Of a stretch of 64,000 nt of DNA, positions 22,110-34,200 are shown piece by piece. A model generated the notes under the pieces. The model worked only from the letters and a program-made list of their open reading frames with translations. It ran no database searches and was not told where the DNA came from. This stretch comes from Balaenoptera acutorostrata (taxonomy: Eukaryota; Chordata; Mammalia; Artiodactyla; Balaenopteridae). The first letter of the stretch is position 1, and the number at the start of each line of letters is the position of its first letter. The stretch covers positions 53,206,153 to 53,270,152 of the forward strand of contig NC_080081.1 of NCBI RefSeq assembly GCF_949987535.1. The letters are read 5' to 3'. The translations under genes and the position numbers were made by a program.

Positions 22110-22770
22110 GATGTGGTCATTGTGCTGACCGGGTGGCACCCTGGTTCAGGCTTCACCAACACTATGTGAAGTAATGCCTGTGCCGTGATGAGCCCGGAGC
22201 ACCTCTTCCAGCCCCTGTCCTATCCCCCTTCCCCGACCCATCCTTTGGGCCAGCCATGCTTGTAGTTCTCGCTTGGGGCTGTAGTGTGGCACTGGTGGGC
22301 TGTGATGCCAGGGAGACTCTGGGCCTGCCCTGACTTGCTTCTCCAATCCCCTCAGCTTCCACTGGAAAGTAAAAAAATAATAATAATAATATTTAAGTCA
22401 GTGAGCACTGACTCTTTTTTCTTCTTTTTCACACACACACACACAGATCTAATAGCCAAGATGTGCAGAGGAAATGAGCTCCTCCTGTGTCCACCACAAT
22501 CCCCATTCTGTGACTGAATGTGCTGCTAGCCCTCCCTTCTTTCCAGCAAACATAGAAACTCACAGTGGCTGCTCCACACTGCAGCTGTAATGCATTTCAT
22601 ATTTCATATTGTGTGCATGTCCCTCCCCAACATATCCCCTCTTACAAAGAAAACAAAAAAGTTGTTATTGGTCAGGGATATGTGCTTCCCAGTGGCATCA
22701 GTTCCTACGTCACAATGAGAAAGTGAGGAGATATTCCTGTTAGGAAGATACACCCCCCACCCCCCACCCC
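22110..22770. other. GC-richer block of unknown origin
   Basis: About 660 bp clearly richer in G and C than its neighbours, placed inside an old repeat next to its TA microsatellite. It includes an A-rich (AAT)n tract at 22367-22392, a CA run at 22431-22446 and a C-rich tract near 22750. No gene is recognised. It could be two independent insertions. Confidence 0.4.
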
Positions 22771-22813
22771 GCACACACACCTCCTATTGCTTCTGCTCCT
22801 CTGGAGAATCCTA

Positions 22814-22900
22814 ATATATAGGAACTATCCGTACTATCTTTGCAACTTTTCTATAATGCTAAAATCATTCTAAAATGAAACGTTATTAAAAACATTAATT
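22814..22900 (+). mobile_element. Ancient L1M 3' end, right part (split)
   Basis: Continues 21330-21602: 'tttgcaacttttctataa' and 'aaatcattctaaaatga' are the expected following text. Confidence 0.6.
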
Positions 22901-24677
22901 AGCTAAAGCTGCATAAATAAAGAAAGATAAATCACAAAATGTGTCTTTGAAGAAGGTTATACACATAGTTCTTTTGTTTTCTACTCATCTGTAATCTACT
23001 AATACATCCAGAAATTAAATTCACTGATATTTAGTCTTAAAAAAATATCACGCCACATACACACATCAATAAATTGTATTTTTTTTTTGCCTGAATACTC
23101 ATTGGTACACCGTTGTTTGTAAAGTGAGAGCTAGTTAGGCTGGTAAGAAAAAATACTGATAACATTTTAGGAACATTAATTGTTACTATTTAATATTTTT
23201 ACATTTTCAAACTAATATATATAATTTTATTTAGTTCTTACAGTAGCCACTTAAAGTAAACAGGGAATTATTCCAATGAGGATATTCAAAAATGTTAAAT
23301 GGCATGAATTGTTAGAGGATAGTAATAGTTGAACCTGAATCCCATTGTTTCAAATATTTTATGAATATAGTATGACCATGGAGTCCATTGGAAAGTCAAT
23401 AAATTAACAGCTTCAACATATTTTAAAGGTCCTTAGGTAATCCTCTGATATTTAAAAGGATCTTATGTGCTAACAAACTTGTTCAAAATCCCCATCCTAT
23501 AGATCTCACATTAGCAAATACTAGAATATGTCATTTTATTTCTCACTATATACAATTTGATTTTCCTTTCTCTAAAAAAATAAAATTCAGCCACATAAAT
23601 GGCTGTACTTTTACCCCTTCCTACACTCCATAATCATGGCAGATCTACCCAATATGCACATTAGAGATGAAGCAGGCCCAGATTCATTTCTGTAAAACAG
23701 TCAAATGGCTATTTCAGATAAGTTGTTCCTGAAGTCTAACAAAAATCTATTTACAGGCCAGAGTCCCCTGAATGTACCTTAACTTTATTTGACTAAATTA
23801 GGGAGTGTTAATGAATCTATCAATCGTTTTGTTCTTTATACTTTCTCTTACAAGCAGGGAGAATGGTGGATGGCTTTGTGCTAACTGCCTTACTCAGTAG
23901 AAGCCCGTATTCAGTGAGAAATGGAGAAATTCTCAAATCCAATTGCTATTCATAAGAATCCATTTTACTCATATGGCTTTGCCTATTGTTCAAAAGGTTA
24001 TCTATTGTTGTAATTGCCTTTTTATTCCTTAATTCTCTAGGATTCCCTTTCTTTTCAATCACCTTCTCATGTATTCAAAACTCATGAACTTCCTATTTGC
24101 AAAACATATGAAACCGTAATTCCTTTTTTACTATTTTTCATTCTAGCCTCTTTAAACTCCTACATAATAACATTATTTTTATTTGATTTATGAAAATTTT
24201 ATCCTAAATAGTTGCAGCTAGTACTGCCAGTGTCTTAACTTTTCTGTGTCAGATGGTACAACACATTACAAATGTTTGTTTTAGGTACTATATAGGTAAA
24301 TATAAATAAAGAAAATTTTAAATTATGTGTTTAGGTAATAAACTATGAAGTTTATGCAAAATCTCATCTCCTCTGAACATATACTTAGGGAAAGACCACT
24401 GCTACCATCCTCCCACAAAAAAGCCTTTTTTGTGCTTTTATTTCAAAATCTGCCACACTGTAATAATTTTATTAAGTATTACACTCATGGAGCTAGTTGC
24501 ATTAATAATCTATAGTAAATTCTGTTGCATCTCCACTCACATAGACTAATACAAAAATAGGTAATATTTGCTAATCTGTATTTCATGTCTTAATTCTGGT
24601 CATGAACTATTAGGAAGAAAATATAATATGGTCTTCTGATCTCCTTCATAGTACATGCAGGTAAGTCTCTCCAAAGA
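22901..24677. other. Unassigned AT-rich intergenic DNA
   Basis: No gene, RNA or repeat that I can support. Confidence 0.4.
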
Positions 24678-24688
24678 GGCAATCCTTG

Positions 24689-24808
24689 GGAGCTCCCTGG
24701 CGGTCCAGTGGTTAGGACTTGGTGCTCTCACTGCCATGGCCTGGGATCAATCTCTGATCAGGGAACTAAGATCCCACAAGCTGAAGGCCAAAAAAAAAAA
24801 AAAAAAAA
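24689..24808 (+). mobile_element. Short tRNA-derived SINE (about 120 bp) with TSD
   Basis: Head GGGAGCTCCCTGGCGGTCCAGTGG, a B-box-like segment near 24748, 'gggaactaagatcccacaag', and a 19-base A tail. It is flanked by CAATCCTTG at 24680-24688 and 24811-24819. It shares the tRNA-like head with the longer CHR SINEs but lacks their middle part, so it is a distinct short subtype. Confidence 0.88.
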
Positions 24809-24819
24809 GACAATCCTTG

Positions 24820-26177
24820 AGGCAAAATTCAAACTCCCTTGTATTGCTTTGGAGAGCTTTTCTCTAGTGCTCCCTCAACATGAGTAATAGATTCTTCTTT
24901 AGAAAACATCACAATACTTGTTACAGAACCTACTATTTGCTTCAAGAAATGTTGTTCCCCACTTCAGAATATTTTTGGCTGGTGATTTTTTTCTTTTATT
25001 TTCTAATTATATTTAAAGTTCTTTAAGCACAGAAACTACAAAATTCTTCCTTTCATTTGTTTTTCATGCATTGCTACAAGTAGAATGGAAAGAAAACAAT
25101 TTACTCGTTGGATTTATTTTACGAATGTGTAAGTTATAATAGGAAAGGAAATGATTTAAAATAATGTTGCCTACTTTAAGAACAATGTCAAAGGAAGCAT
25201 AGGGTAAGGATAAAACTTCAGGGCAGAATGTTGCCCTACAAAATGAAAACTCGACTAATTGAAATCTTTAGGCTTCTGGTGACTCTAAGTGAAAATTCAA
25301 TATAACATTTTTGCCTTCAGTTCTTCCTATCCATTTAACAGACTAAGCAAAATGCACAGTGCAATCTTGCATAAAGGAAAAAACATAAAAATCATTGACT
25401 GAGTTACCCTGTGGATTTGATAAATTATACATCAGGATTCAACACTAGAAGCATTCTCTCCCTATGTCCTTTCCTGGAAACAACCTACAGGGAAGGAAAG
25501 AGAAGCATAAGGGAAGCTTGATTTCTCCTTCCACTTGACTGCTGTATTTAACTTCACCTCAGCCCAATCCTAGGGTTCTTTAACCTTTTGACTTTTAGGA
25601 TTTGCTAGATAATTTTCCAATTTTTAAAACCTTTAAAAAACAGCTTATTTCTGATATGTTATTCCATCTAACACTTTCTGGCATTTCCTGGCTATAGGAA
25701 TGATAGCTCATGCAAAACTCGGAACTAATCTTTAGATATATTTTTGCAATCAGAGAAATATCTTATTCCTTTTTGTTTTGTATGTTATTAATTTCTGGGT
25801 GTTTTTCCTGATTAGCAGCTCTACAGGTCAGGTAACAAATGTGTCACAAGTATCATGTTAATAGAAAATTAAAGGGCATTAAGGTAATCTCGCTATTGGG
25901 AAACAGGGAATTCCCAGTTTCATGGATGTTCCCAGCTGCACAAATTTTATTCCAAACTTATCACTCCATCATAATCCACCAAGAATCTGGACAAATGTCT
26001 TTTGTTTTAGAACTCATAAGCAAGAATAGATCCCACTTGAAAACCATTTTCACTGTGTTTTTAAGATATAAAATTATATGAAACACACTTACCTTGAAAA
26101 CAAATGTTCTCTGAACCGTGATATTAGTCAAAATCCCCTTTCAGAAAAGCAAACACATATTACTTAATAGATTTAAA
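24820..26177. other. Unassigned intergenic DNA
   Basis: Nothing recognised. Confidence 0.4.
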
Positions 26178-26188
26178 CATTCTAATAT

Positions 26189-26524
26189 TTTTTTTTTATG
26201 TGCTCAGTTGCTTGTACACACCAACTCTTCTTTCTTACATTCTTTTTTTTTTTTATTTATGTATGTATGTATGTATGTATGGCTGTGTTGGGTCTTCGTT
26301 TCTGTGCGAGGGCCTTCTCTAGCTGTGGCAAGCGGGGGCCACTCTTCATCGCGGTGCGCGGGCCTCTCATTGCCAAGCACAGGCTCCAGACGCGCAGGCT
26401 CAGCAATCGTGGCTCACGGGCCGAGTCGCTCCGCGGCATGTGGGATCCTCCCAGACCAGGGCTCGAACCCGCATCCCCCGCATCGGCAGGCAGACTCCCA
26501 ACCACTGCGCCACCAGGAAAGCCC
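26189..26524 (-). mobile_element. CHR SINE with an extra unique 3' segment inside its TSDs
   Basis: The SINE body (minus strand, 26524 to about 26281, B-box region GGTTCGAGCCC near 26462) is followed by an A-rich (ATAC)n tail at 26241-26280. About 40 nt of non-repetitive sequence (26199-26240) and a second A-run (26189-26198) come next. The exact 11-bp duplication CATTCTAATAT (26178-26188 and 26525-26535) encloses all of it. The two A-runs suggest that the pol III transcript read into flanking DNA and that this tail was co-inserted. Confidence 0.8.
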
Positions 26525-26535
26525 CATTCTAATAT

Positions 26536-28670
26536 ATTTAATCACAGGTTTATGATTTCCAGTCGACCTCTCAGCAATGAAAAGGTTTTTCTATTTACAT
26601 ACAGCAGAGGTCTTCAGTATCAACACAATCCATTTTTTTACTATAGATTGTGGTATCCCCACCTAGGCTAAATGGACATATTTTCAATCTCACTGGAGTA
26701 AGTGAATTGTTCCCCAGGGTAAAGAAGATCCCTTCTCATCAGATCTCTAAAACGTGAGAGAGAAAACAAAAACAGAAATAGACAAGTAGGAGCTTTTTTC
26801 TCTGAGATATTCCTTTAATCCAACAGCATAACTGGCAAATACTTAGATCCAATTCTGCTATTAGAATTTCCTTTCTTTCTTGTGAGGCTATTTCTTTACA
26901 CCTGAAAATGAATCCATCTCTCTCTTGCATCTTGACATATACTTAGAGGATTCACTAAAATCAGTGTCCAGTGGTATATTTATTTCCCCAAAACCAAATC
27001 ATTAACCCTAAAGACAAATTGATGCCCTTTCTCCATTACTTCATTGAAATTATATATGACTTATAAGTATTTCTAGAAACACTTTCTCCCCTCTACAATT
27101 TAGAATGCTTCATGTAATATTATACTGCATCGATCTATGAATTCAACACATCTGTTCATTATTCCAAGTTTGTGATAAATTCTAAAATCCCTATACAAAT
27201 AAAATATTTAATAAAATCCACAAATGTAATAAAATGTGAGAGAAGAACAGATGTAAAGTGTTTGAAACTATCATATACATCTTTGTTTGTAATTACCCCA
27301 GTAATTCTCACCATTTTGTTTTCCTACTTCCGCAAAAGAATCATGAGCTTAGAGAAATTTCTTCCTATTTTCAGTTTCACAATTTAAAATTTCATATCTT
27401 CTCAATATCCTTGTCATCTCACCCTGTCAAAACTTCAAGGAGCGAGGTTTGCAGTTTCAATACATATATGACTGAATATCTTGTTTTTTTTTTTCTTTTT
27501 TCATGGGAATGTCTTTCCTAGTTGTTTAGTTCACTAATTAGACTTTTTCGGTACATATATACATCATTTAAGAATTTTCCCTTTGTTCAGGATCTGGAAC
27601 ACACCGCATCTAAATGCTGAGCATTTCTTATAGTCTAGTTTAAATAACGGGATATATCACTCCACATTTAACATCAATTTAACAAGTTTGGTAAATACCT
27701 CTTCTATTAGGTCCTAGAGAAAAAAAAAATGGCACAAAAGATATTGCTTATTTAGTTATTTGCTTCCTAGCCGGATAACTCCTATTCTTTCAAAAACACT
27801 GTTACAGATATGGCTATTTTCTCACTTGGCGTTTTCCACTACAAGCAGTTTCAGTAAAAAATATGTGCATGTATCCCTGCAACACAGACATCCATGGGGC
27901 TTAATTGTCCCCAAGAAAGTTGGAATGAATGACAATTGTGTACAATCTCTAGATTGTTATTTAAGAAGGGTGCTAAATCAATTACCTGGTGTTTGTATTA
28001 TGAATATTTTATGATTGATCTTTGTTATTAATGATAATAAAACGACTCTGAGGATTTGTATAATGTTTGAGGTTGTTATTATTTTGAAATGGTGTCATAG
28101 TCAAAAACTAATATTAATTGAAATGTTTGTATCATATTGAAATAATTAAAGTATTTTAATGGCTACTGCTCAAGTTCCAGATAATTTTGAGTCCCAAAGC
28201 TACAGAATTTTTATATTTTATGCTTTGATATTGGTTCTCAAATGTCAAATTATTTGTTTGTCTTTGGTTCTCTCTTTAGCAATAAATTCCACACTGCGAA
28301 TATGATTTGAGTAGATGACCCTCGATTAAGCACTTTCTCTGCTATTCTCATTGCAGTGCCAATATCCTGGCAGCAATATAAAGGTTTTAGTAGCAATGTT
28401 TCCCTTGCATGTGATAAAACAGATAATAAAGATTGGCTTCCCCTAGGTACAGACTGGCCAATAGTAGCTTTAAAAGACACAAAATGTGCTCTTCTCATAA
28501 GTTATTTACTAAACAAAATACTTGGGAAGATAAACACAGGACGGTTTTACAACTATATCAAACGTTATAATGCAGAAATGAATGAGCATTTTAAAAAATC
28601 AGTAGTACTACAATTTATAAAAAAAAATCTAATGTTAATATTAATAATAATTTCAGTGGTAGTTGTATTC
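26536..28670. other. Unassigned intergenic DNA
   Basis: No gene recognised. Around 28250-28498 both strands have open frames longer than the neighbourhood average, but neither resembles a protein that I know. Confidence 0.4.
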
Positions 28671-28675
28671 TGGTC

Positions 28676-28910
28676 AATATTTATTGAATGATTTCTATGA
28701 CCATTGCAGTGGGTTAAATATTTTATATACATTATCTATTTTAAATTCCACCATGATATCTCTGAGGTAGATATTATTATTATTATGTTTTTTTTTAGAT
28801 GAAAAACAAGTTATCTGAATTATCTAGCTAGAAATTATCACAGATGTGTTTTATACCCAGGTGTGTATGTCACATCCAAGTTGCTAGTCACTCTCTTATA
28901 CTGCTTTAAG
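28676..28910 (+). repeat. MIR SINE (ancient)
   Basis: MIR order is clear: 'tttattgaatgatttctatgacc', 'tacattatctattttaaat', 'ctctgaggtagatattatta', 'agatgaaaaacaagttatctgaa', and 'gctagtcactctcttata'. Diverged but nearly complete. Confidence 0.8.
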
Positions 28911-30637
28911 AATAATAAGTTCTAAAGCTATTTCAAGCTTATCTTGCCCTGTAATCACCTATTCAGAGATTTCTTAAAGTTCTTTCTCATTTTGTTCTTT
29001 GACTAAATTTACTTTTTAATAGGGCCCAATGAGACAGATTAAAATTGTGAGTTATTTTCCATGGGCTTTAAGATAATTCATAGCAGAATGCAAAAGTCTC
29101 ATTCCCCCAGTGGGAATCATCTGGTTGCCCTGGTATAACCTATAGCTAATTATGGTAAAACAGATCAAATTGTTAGAGGAAGTTTGAGAAATTAGCTACC
29201 CTACACCCCAACTGTACTTTGAGACCTGTGGAGTCCCATTTTCTCATTAACCTCAAAGGCATGATTCCAACTCTCTTAGGTATCTCTCTAACTGGCACAC
29301 TTAACTGTGAAAATGCAGTGTTATTTTAGACATCCACTGGGAATCACACTATTTGGAAATCATCAGAGTCGACTGGCCCCAAACATGCTACCCTGGGGGT
29401 GACTTCATCTTTAACTAAAAATATTTGTATAAATATTCTCTAAGGACCAAGGTGATTAATGGCAACAACAGAAGAGTGCTATGTGAGTTTTTGATTGGTC
29501 TCCAGGGTTTGCTGCATTAGAGATGTAAATTTCTTTTAACTATGAACTCCAGAAGGCACATTAGACACTTTAAATGAAAAGGATATCTTAGAGGGATTCT
29601 GTCCTCTTGCATAATTAAGATGATATTCTCCTCAAAACAAAAAGTTAATCAGAAAATTTCCTTACCAAATATACAAATCCTTAGGATTAGGGGGAATAAA
29701 ACCTACTTATTAAGAAATATTTTTCTCTTACCTAATCTAGGTTTGGGTAAGGTATTGTGCAAAAAAAATATGGAATTTGGAATAAAGAGAGCTGGATTCT
29801 GGTGGTGAATTGGTACCAGTAAGAAACGTGCACATGGACTAGACAGTCTATGTTTTAAGGATTTCTCATTTAAAATTCTCAAGAATTTTATATATCACAG
29901 ACTATTTTAAAGACGAAGTTTAAAAGTCCATGCAAACTAATGCATACTCCATTTCCTGTTCTATTCCCCTGACTTGAATCATACTTAACACAAATGACCA
30001 GATCCCTATCATGTTTTGCAGAAAATAAAACAAACATCTAAAACAAGAAAAAAAAAAAAAAAAAAAAGAATAATAAGTTCATCTTGGGACACTGTTACTA
30101 ATATTTATTTTACTTGTTTTCTTCTCTAGAATATTCTGTTTCATCCACACATTAATAATCATCCTAATATTTATTGGAAATCTACCTAATATGCTATTAT
30201 ATATATTAATAGTTTTTTTTTTTTATAATTATGTGCTATATTTGACTATGCTACATATGATCCAATGGTGTCTTCCATAGATTTTTTTTCTGTAACCAGT
30301 GTTGTCAAGGGCACTTAACACATATTGAGTTTTCCCAACAAGTTTTAATGCAATGCTCTAACTCGTTGATAATAAGGAATGCTGTTTTGAAAACACTGTC
30401 AGGAATTTTTGTAACAGTTGCAACATTCATAAGAAGTCCTTGCTAGACATCTCCATTTTATGCCTCAAAAGATTTACTCTCCCTCCTCTACCTCCCCTCT
30501 AATTGGCTGGACTACATAGTGTATTTCAACAAGGCTCTTGTACACTAATGGATTCCAGTTGTTTTAGCCCATAAGTAACCAGGCAAGAGATTGGAGGAAA
30601 GGAAGAGAGTAAGATTACTGTAATTTTACTTTAATAG
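28911..30637. other. Unassigned AT-rich DNA
   Basis: Contains a 21-base A-run near 30047-30067 and a T-run near 30212. No gene recognised. Confidence 0.4.
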
Positions 30638-31045
30638 ACTTTATTTTTTAGAGCAGTTTAGGTTCACAACAAATATGAGCATAAAGAACAGGGAGATTCA
30701 GCATACCTTCTGCCATCACACAAGTTACTGACTTCACCGTCAATGTCCTTCACCTGAGTAGTACATTTATTAAAATTGATGAAACTACTTTGGCCATCAT
30801 TATCATACAAAGTCCATAGTTGACATTAGGGTCACTCATTGTACCTTCTATGGGCTTGGACAAGTGTAGAATGACATATGTCCACCATTGTCGTATCATA
30901 CAGAACAGTTTCACCACCCTGAATATCCTCTAAGTACCCCTTCCTATTTCTCTGTCCTCCTTAACCCTTGACAACCACTGATCTTTTTATTATCTCCATA
31001 GTTTTGCCTTTTCCATAATGTCATAGAGCTGGAATTCTTTCAGGA
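30638..31045 (-). mobile_element. Ancient L1M 3' end, antisense
   Basis: Plus-strand text 'tttagagcagtttaggttcacaac', 'gtccatagttgacattagggt', 'ccttgacaaccactgatc' and 'agttttgccttttccataatg' is the standard antisense 3' end of old L1M elements. Confidence 0.85.
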
Positions 31046-31509
31046 CTATATGTGTTAATAGCTCTCCACTACTAGCCTCAGATTACAGCACTATCCTGTG
31101 TGGTTTCTTTGTAAGGAACACTTTTATTTCCCGTGTGCCCTCTGTTTCTTATTTTGACACTAACTGATAGAAAATCCAAAGTTGACAAAGACCCAACTCA
31201 CTCTCTTCTGTATTTTACTGTTATTTTTACATGTGGAATATTCAGAAGAATATGTTGCAAAGTAAAAATAATATCTTACTGTTTTTTTTTTACTAAATAT
31301 TCCTCAATATGAGGCTCTTTCTAGTACAATAGCCTCGGGCCGGGGTGGACGCAGAAAACAGGGAGCATCCACATCACAGTTTTAGCTCAGAGAAGATATC
31401 CAATACCAAATGGAGCATTCTTTCTACATCCAAATGATAATGGAGACATTTTCATAAGAGCTTTCTTGCTGCTCTATTGATGCAAAGCAGTTAAATACTA
31501 TCACCTCAA
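31046..31509. other. Unassigned DNA
   Basis: No recognisable gene or repeat. Confidence 0.4.
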
Positions 31510-31625
31510 TGTCACCAGTAGCCTTGTGGAGAACTATTATCTACGTTTTAAAAATTAGTAAACTGAGGGTCCTTTGCCAATCAGGAAGTTATAATGGAAT
31601 TTAAAACTAGGTCTAAATTCAAATG
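31510..31625 (+). repeat. MIR SINE fragment
   Basis: A partial MIR core: 'tatctacgttttaaaaattagtaaactgag', then 'aatttaaaactaggtctaaattca'. Short and diverged. Confidence 0.6.
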
Positions 31626-34200
31626 TTGTGTTTGTATTTCTTTCAATTCTGCCTTGTGTAAAATCTAAGTATTTAGTATTCTGTACATTGTTTAAATGGC
31701 TGGGCTTTAAATTCCAGACCCCTGTAAGTGGAGGCAAAACCATGAGTTCTCACATCTTTCTCCTGTGCCATCCCCTGGGCCCCCAACTCCATGTTCAGCT
31801 GATGAGTGCCCTGGTTGTGTGATGCTCCTACAACTACTCTATGTCCTCCCTGTGCATCCGTGAAACTCAAGGTCCTTGCCCTCTCCTCCCAGAAGATGTT
31901 CTACCTCTGCACATTCTTCTTTCAGGAAGCCATCTCTTTCTTGCACTAGATTAACAAATTAATTCTCAAAACTAGAGATGGAAGACAGATTGCTCTAGAA
32001 AAGCAATATATCTGATGTTGTAGCAGCCTTGACCAAAATGAAGTGAAGAGGTTTGGGAAGATTGTCAAGGCACACAAAGCTGGCTATGATTATAAAAGGT
32101 AATATTGATAAATCCCCCAAAACAAATTTACCAAAGAGTAAGGAAGGTCTAAACAAAAATGAGGATATTAGAAAAATGATAATATCAGAACTATATAAAT
32201 CAATAAAGAGTATCAGAAAAGCTACTTCTCTTATGGGTTCTTTCAAATATTACAGTTTCATCTTTTGTGCTGAATATTTGGATTTCTTTCACATTTGGCT
32301 TCTCACTTAGCCTAAAACCATAGGTGTGACCTAGACAGACAGTTATAGAATTCTGACACTTAGAACACATTTACAGAAGAAACAGAGCTAGAGAATAATT
32401 ACCTTGCCCAACTGTAACAAAATAGAAGCAGCATATTTGTTATATTTCTTTCAGCCTAGGCTCTTTAACAATTCTAGATTATGCTTTTAAATACACTCAC
32501 GGAAAACATGAGAATAATAATTTTCATGTTTTCTGGTGATGCTTATAAACAAAACACAAAAAATAAAGGGTAAAAGAATTAATGATTATTAAAAAACTAG
32601 ATATAAAAATCTAGCACTAGTGAAGAATTTAAGACTAGAGGTCAACAGGTTACATATAATTAGTAGTCACTACATGCAATCAAGAAAGAAAGTCCTAATG
32701 AGTAAACAGAATAAGATAAAGTAACATGCAATTAAATCAAATAGTGGACTTGCAAATTAGAGATAGTTAAGACTTAAGCCAGATTTGGGGGCCAAATTAT
32801 TGAACCATGGATTTATTTTACCTCATGTAATGAAAGATTGTAGTTATTAGATGTGCACGTACGAGAAACAATCTGCATTCTGAGATCACAGGCAAGGCCT
32901 TTTTAGTATGTCCTGCTTTTTTATGCAGACATTGCCTAATATTACTTCATAAAATAGTGGTGATGTTTCTTTGACTTATGGCCTCAAAAATTTTAGTTTA
33001 CCATGACAGCTGGCTAGGATATTTTTGTGTATGAAGAGCTAAAAATATATTGCCCTCAACTAAGCCTCCATGCAAATCCCAGTAAAATAATAATTTATAT
33101 GGCAAAGATTTCTTAGCTCTGTCTCCAAAACAAGTTGTCATGTCTATAAGAAAGGGCTTTCATGAGGTCTGTGTGATTAAGCAACACACTGTTTCATGAA
33201 TTAAATCTGCCCATTCTCTGTAGTTAAAGGTCATAGAGTGGCCCTATTTTTTCAGAAAAACAATAAAAGAAAAACATGTTTACATCACAGGAAAAGAGTG
33301 ATTTTTTTTCTTTATATTGATAATAATGTTTATGGTTTAAGTTAACTTCAAATCAGGATACCTATCACTTTCAAGGTTTATGTTATACTGGATTGCAGTA
33401 AAGGCAGGAAACAATTGAGCAGGTACTTATTGATGGCTATGTATTCTGGAATCATTTCTAACTCCAGTCCCTTAAAAAGATAAAACCCACCCAAGCATAA
33501 CACCCATCCACCCACTTGCAATTACCATGGATTTAACTACAGGAATCATGCAGGAACAGGGTTTTTTCAGTTTAGACTCTCTAATGACTCTAAATTATGC
33601 TTTTATATATACTCCTGAAAAACATAAGAAGCATAATTATTCATGTTTTCTGTTGCTGCTTATAAAGCATAATTATTCATGTTTTCTATTGCTGCTTTAA
33701 CAATAATATTAAATCTTGAGTCTTTGGAATGTACTGCATGCCTCACTCACAGCCAACATACCTATTAACTAGTAGTTAACATTTAAAAGGTGAATATTTT
33801 TAATACAAATGTTTCTAGATATATCAAAAACACCTCTTCAGCATTCAATGTTGAACAATATAGCACTCTGGTATTTAAAATAAAGGGTATTTTTATGAGA
33901 CACAATTTCTATATCCACAGTAATGTATCATGAGAATTCTTTAGGAAAAAACCCCTTTCCACTAATACTGTGAGATTTCATAGAGAAATAAGTTACAGTC
34001 TATTTATTGAAAATCTTGCTTTCATAACTGGTTGGTTAATTAGCTGTTTTTGGAAAGGGATAGTGACATTTCAGGAAAGCTTCATTACTTTGGAGCTTTA
34101 AAAGTAAAATGGGATTTCAAAGGAAAAAAGAGTAAAACCAAAACACTAGAAGTAAAATATGTTTAGCTATTCTGAAAATTATCAAGTAGACAAGGGAGAT
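31626..34200. other. Unassigned DNA with a local duplication
   Basis: Mostly AT-rich unassigned sequence. Two related stretches, about 32475-32560 and 33570-33703, share a block of roughly 90 bp (see the tandem entry). A few words near 31890-31950 resemble L2 but are too short to call. Confidence 0.4.
33628..33703. repeat. Tandem duplication, about 36 bp
   Basis: 'cataattattcatgttttct' followed by 'ttgctgctt' occurs at about 33629 and again at about 33667 with one change (G/A). A diverged third copy lies 1.1 kb upstream near 32510-32550. Confidence 0.85.

Larger units (their letters stand above)
21603..22813 (+). mobile_element. Old interspersed repeat of uncertain class inserted in an L1M end
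   Basis: The left part (ggttaattttatgggtcaac to about 22080) and the right end (ctcctctggagaatcctaat, near 22795) belong to a frequent mammalian-wide repeat ending in TA/CA simple sequence. I cannot name the family. Imperfect flanking duplications TATGGGAGCT (about 21593-21602) and TATAGGAACT (about 22814-22823) agree at 8 of 10 positions. The middle, 22110-22770, is different and is listed separately. Confidence 0.5.

Noticed and set aside
26118..26671. Open frames of about 145-157 codons across a CHR SINE
   Set aside because: The frame is created by the GC-rich SINE antisense sequence, as also at 5205-5471 and 55184-55435. SINEs do not code.
31995..32310. Open frames on both strands near 32.0-32.3 kb
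   Set aside because: AT-rich Lys/Ile-rich frames without an ATG in context, no family resemblance, and no supporting structure.
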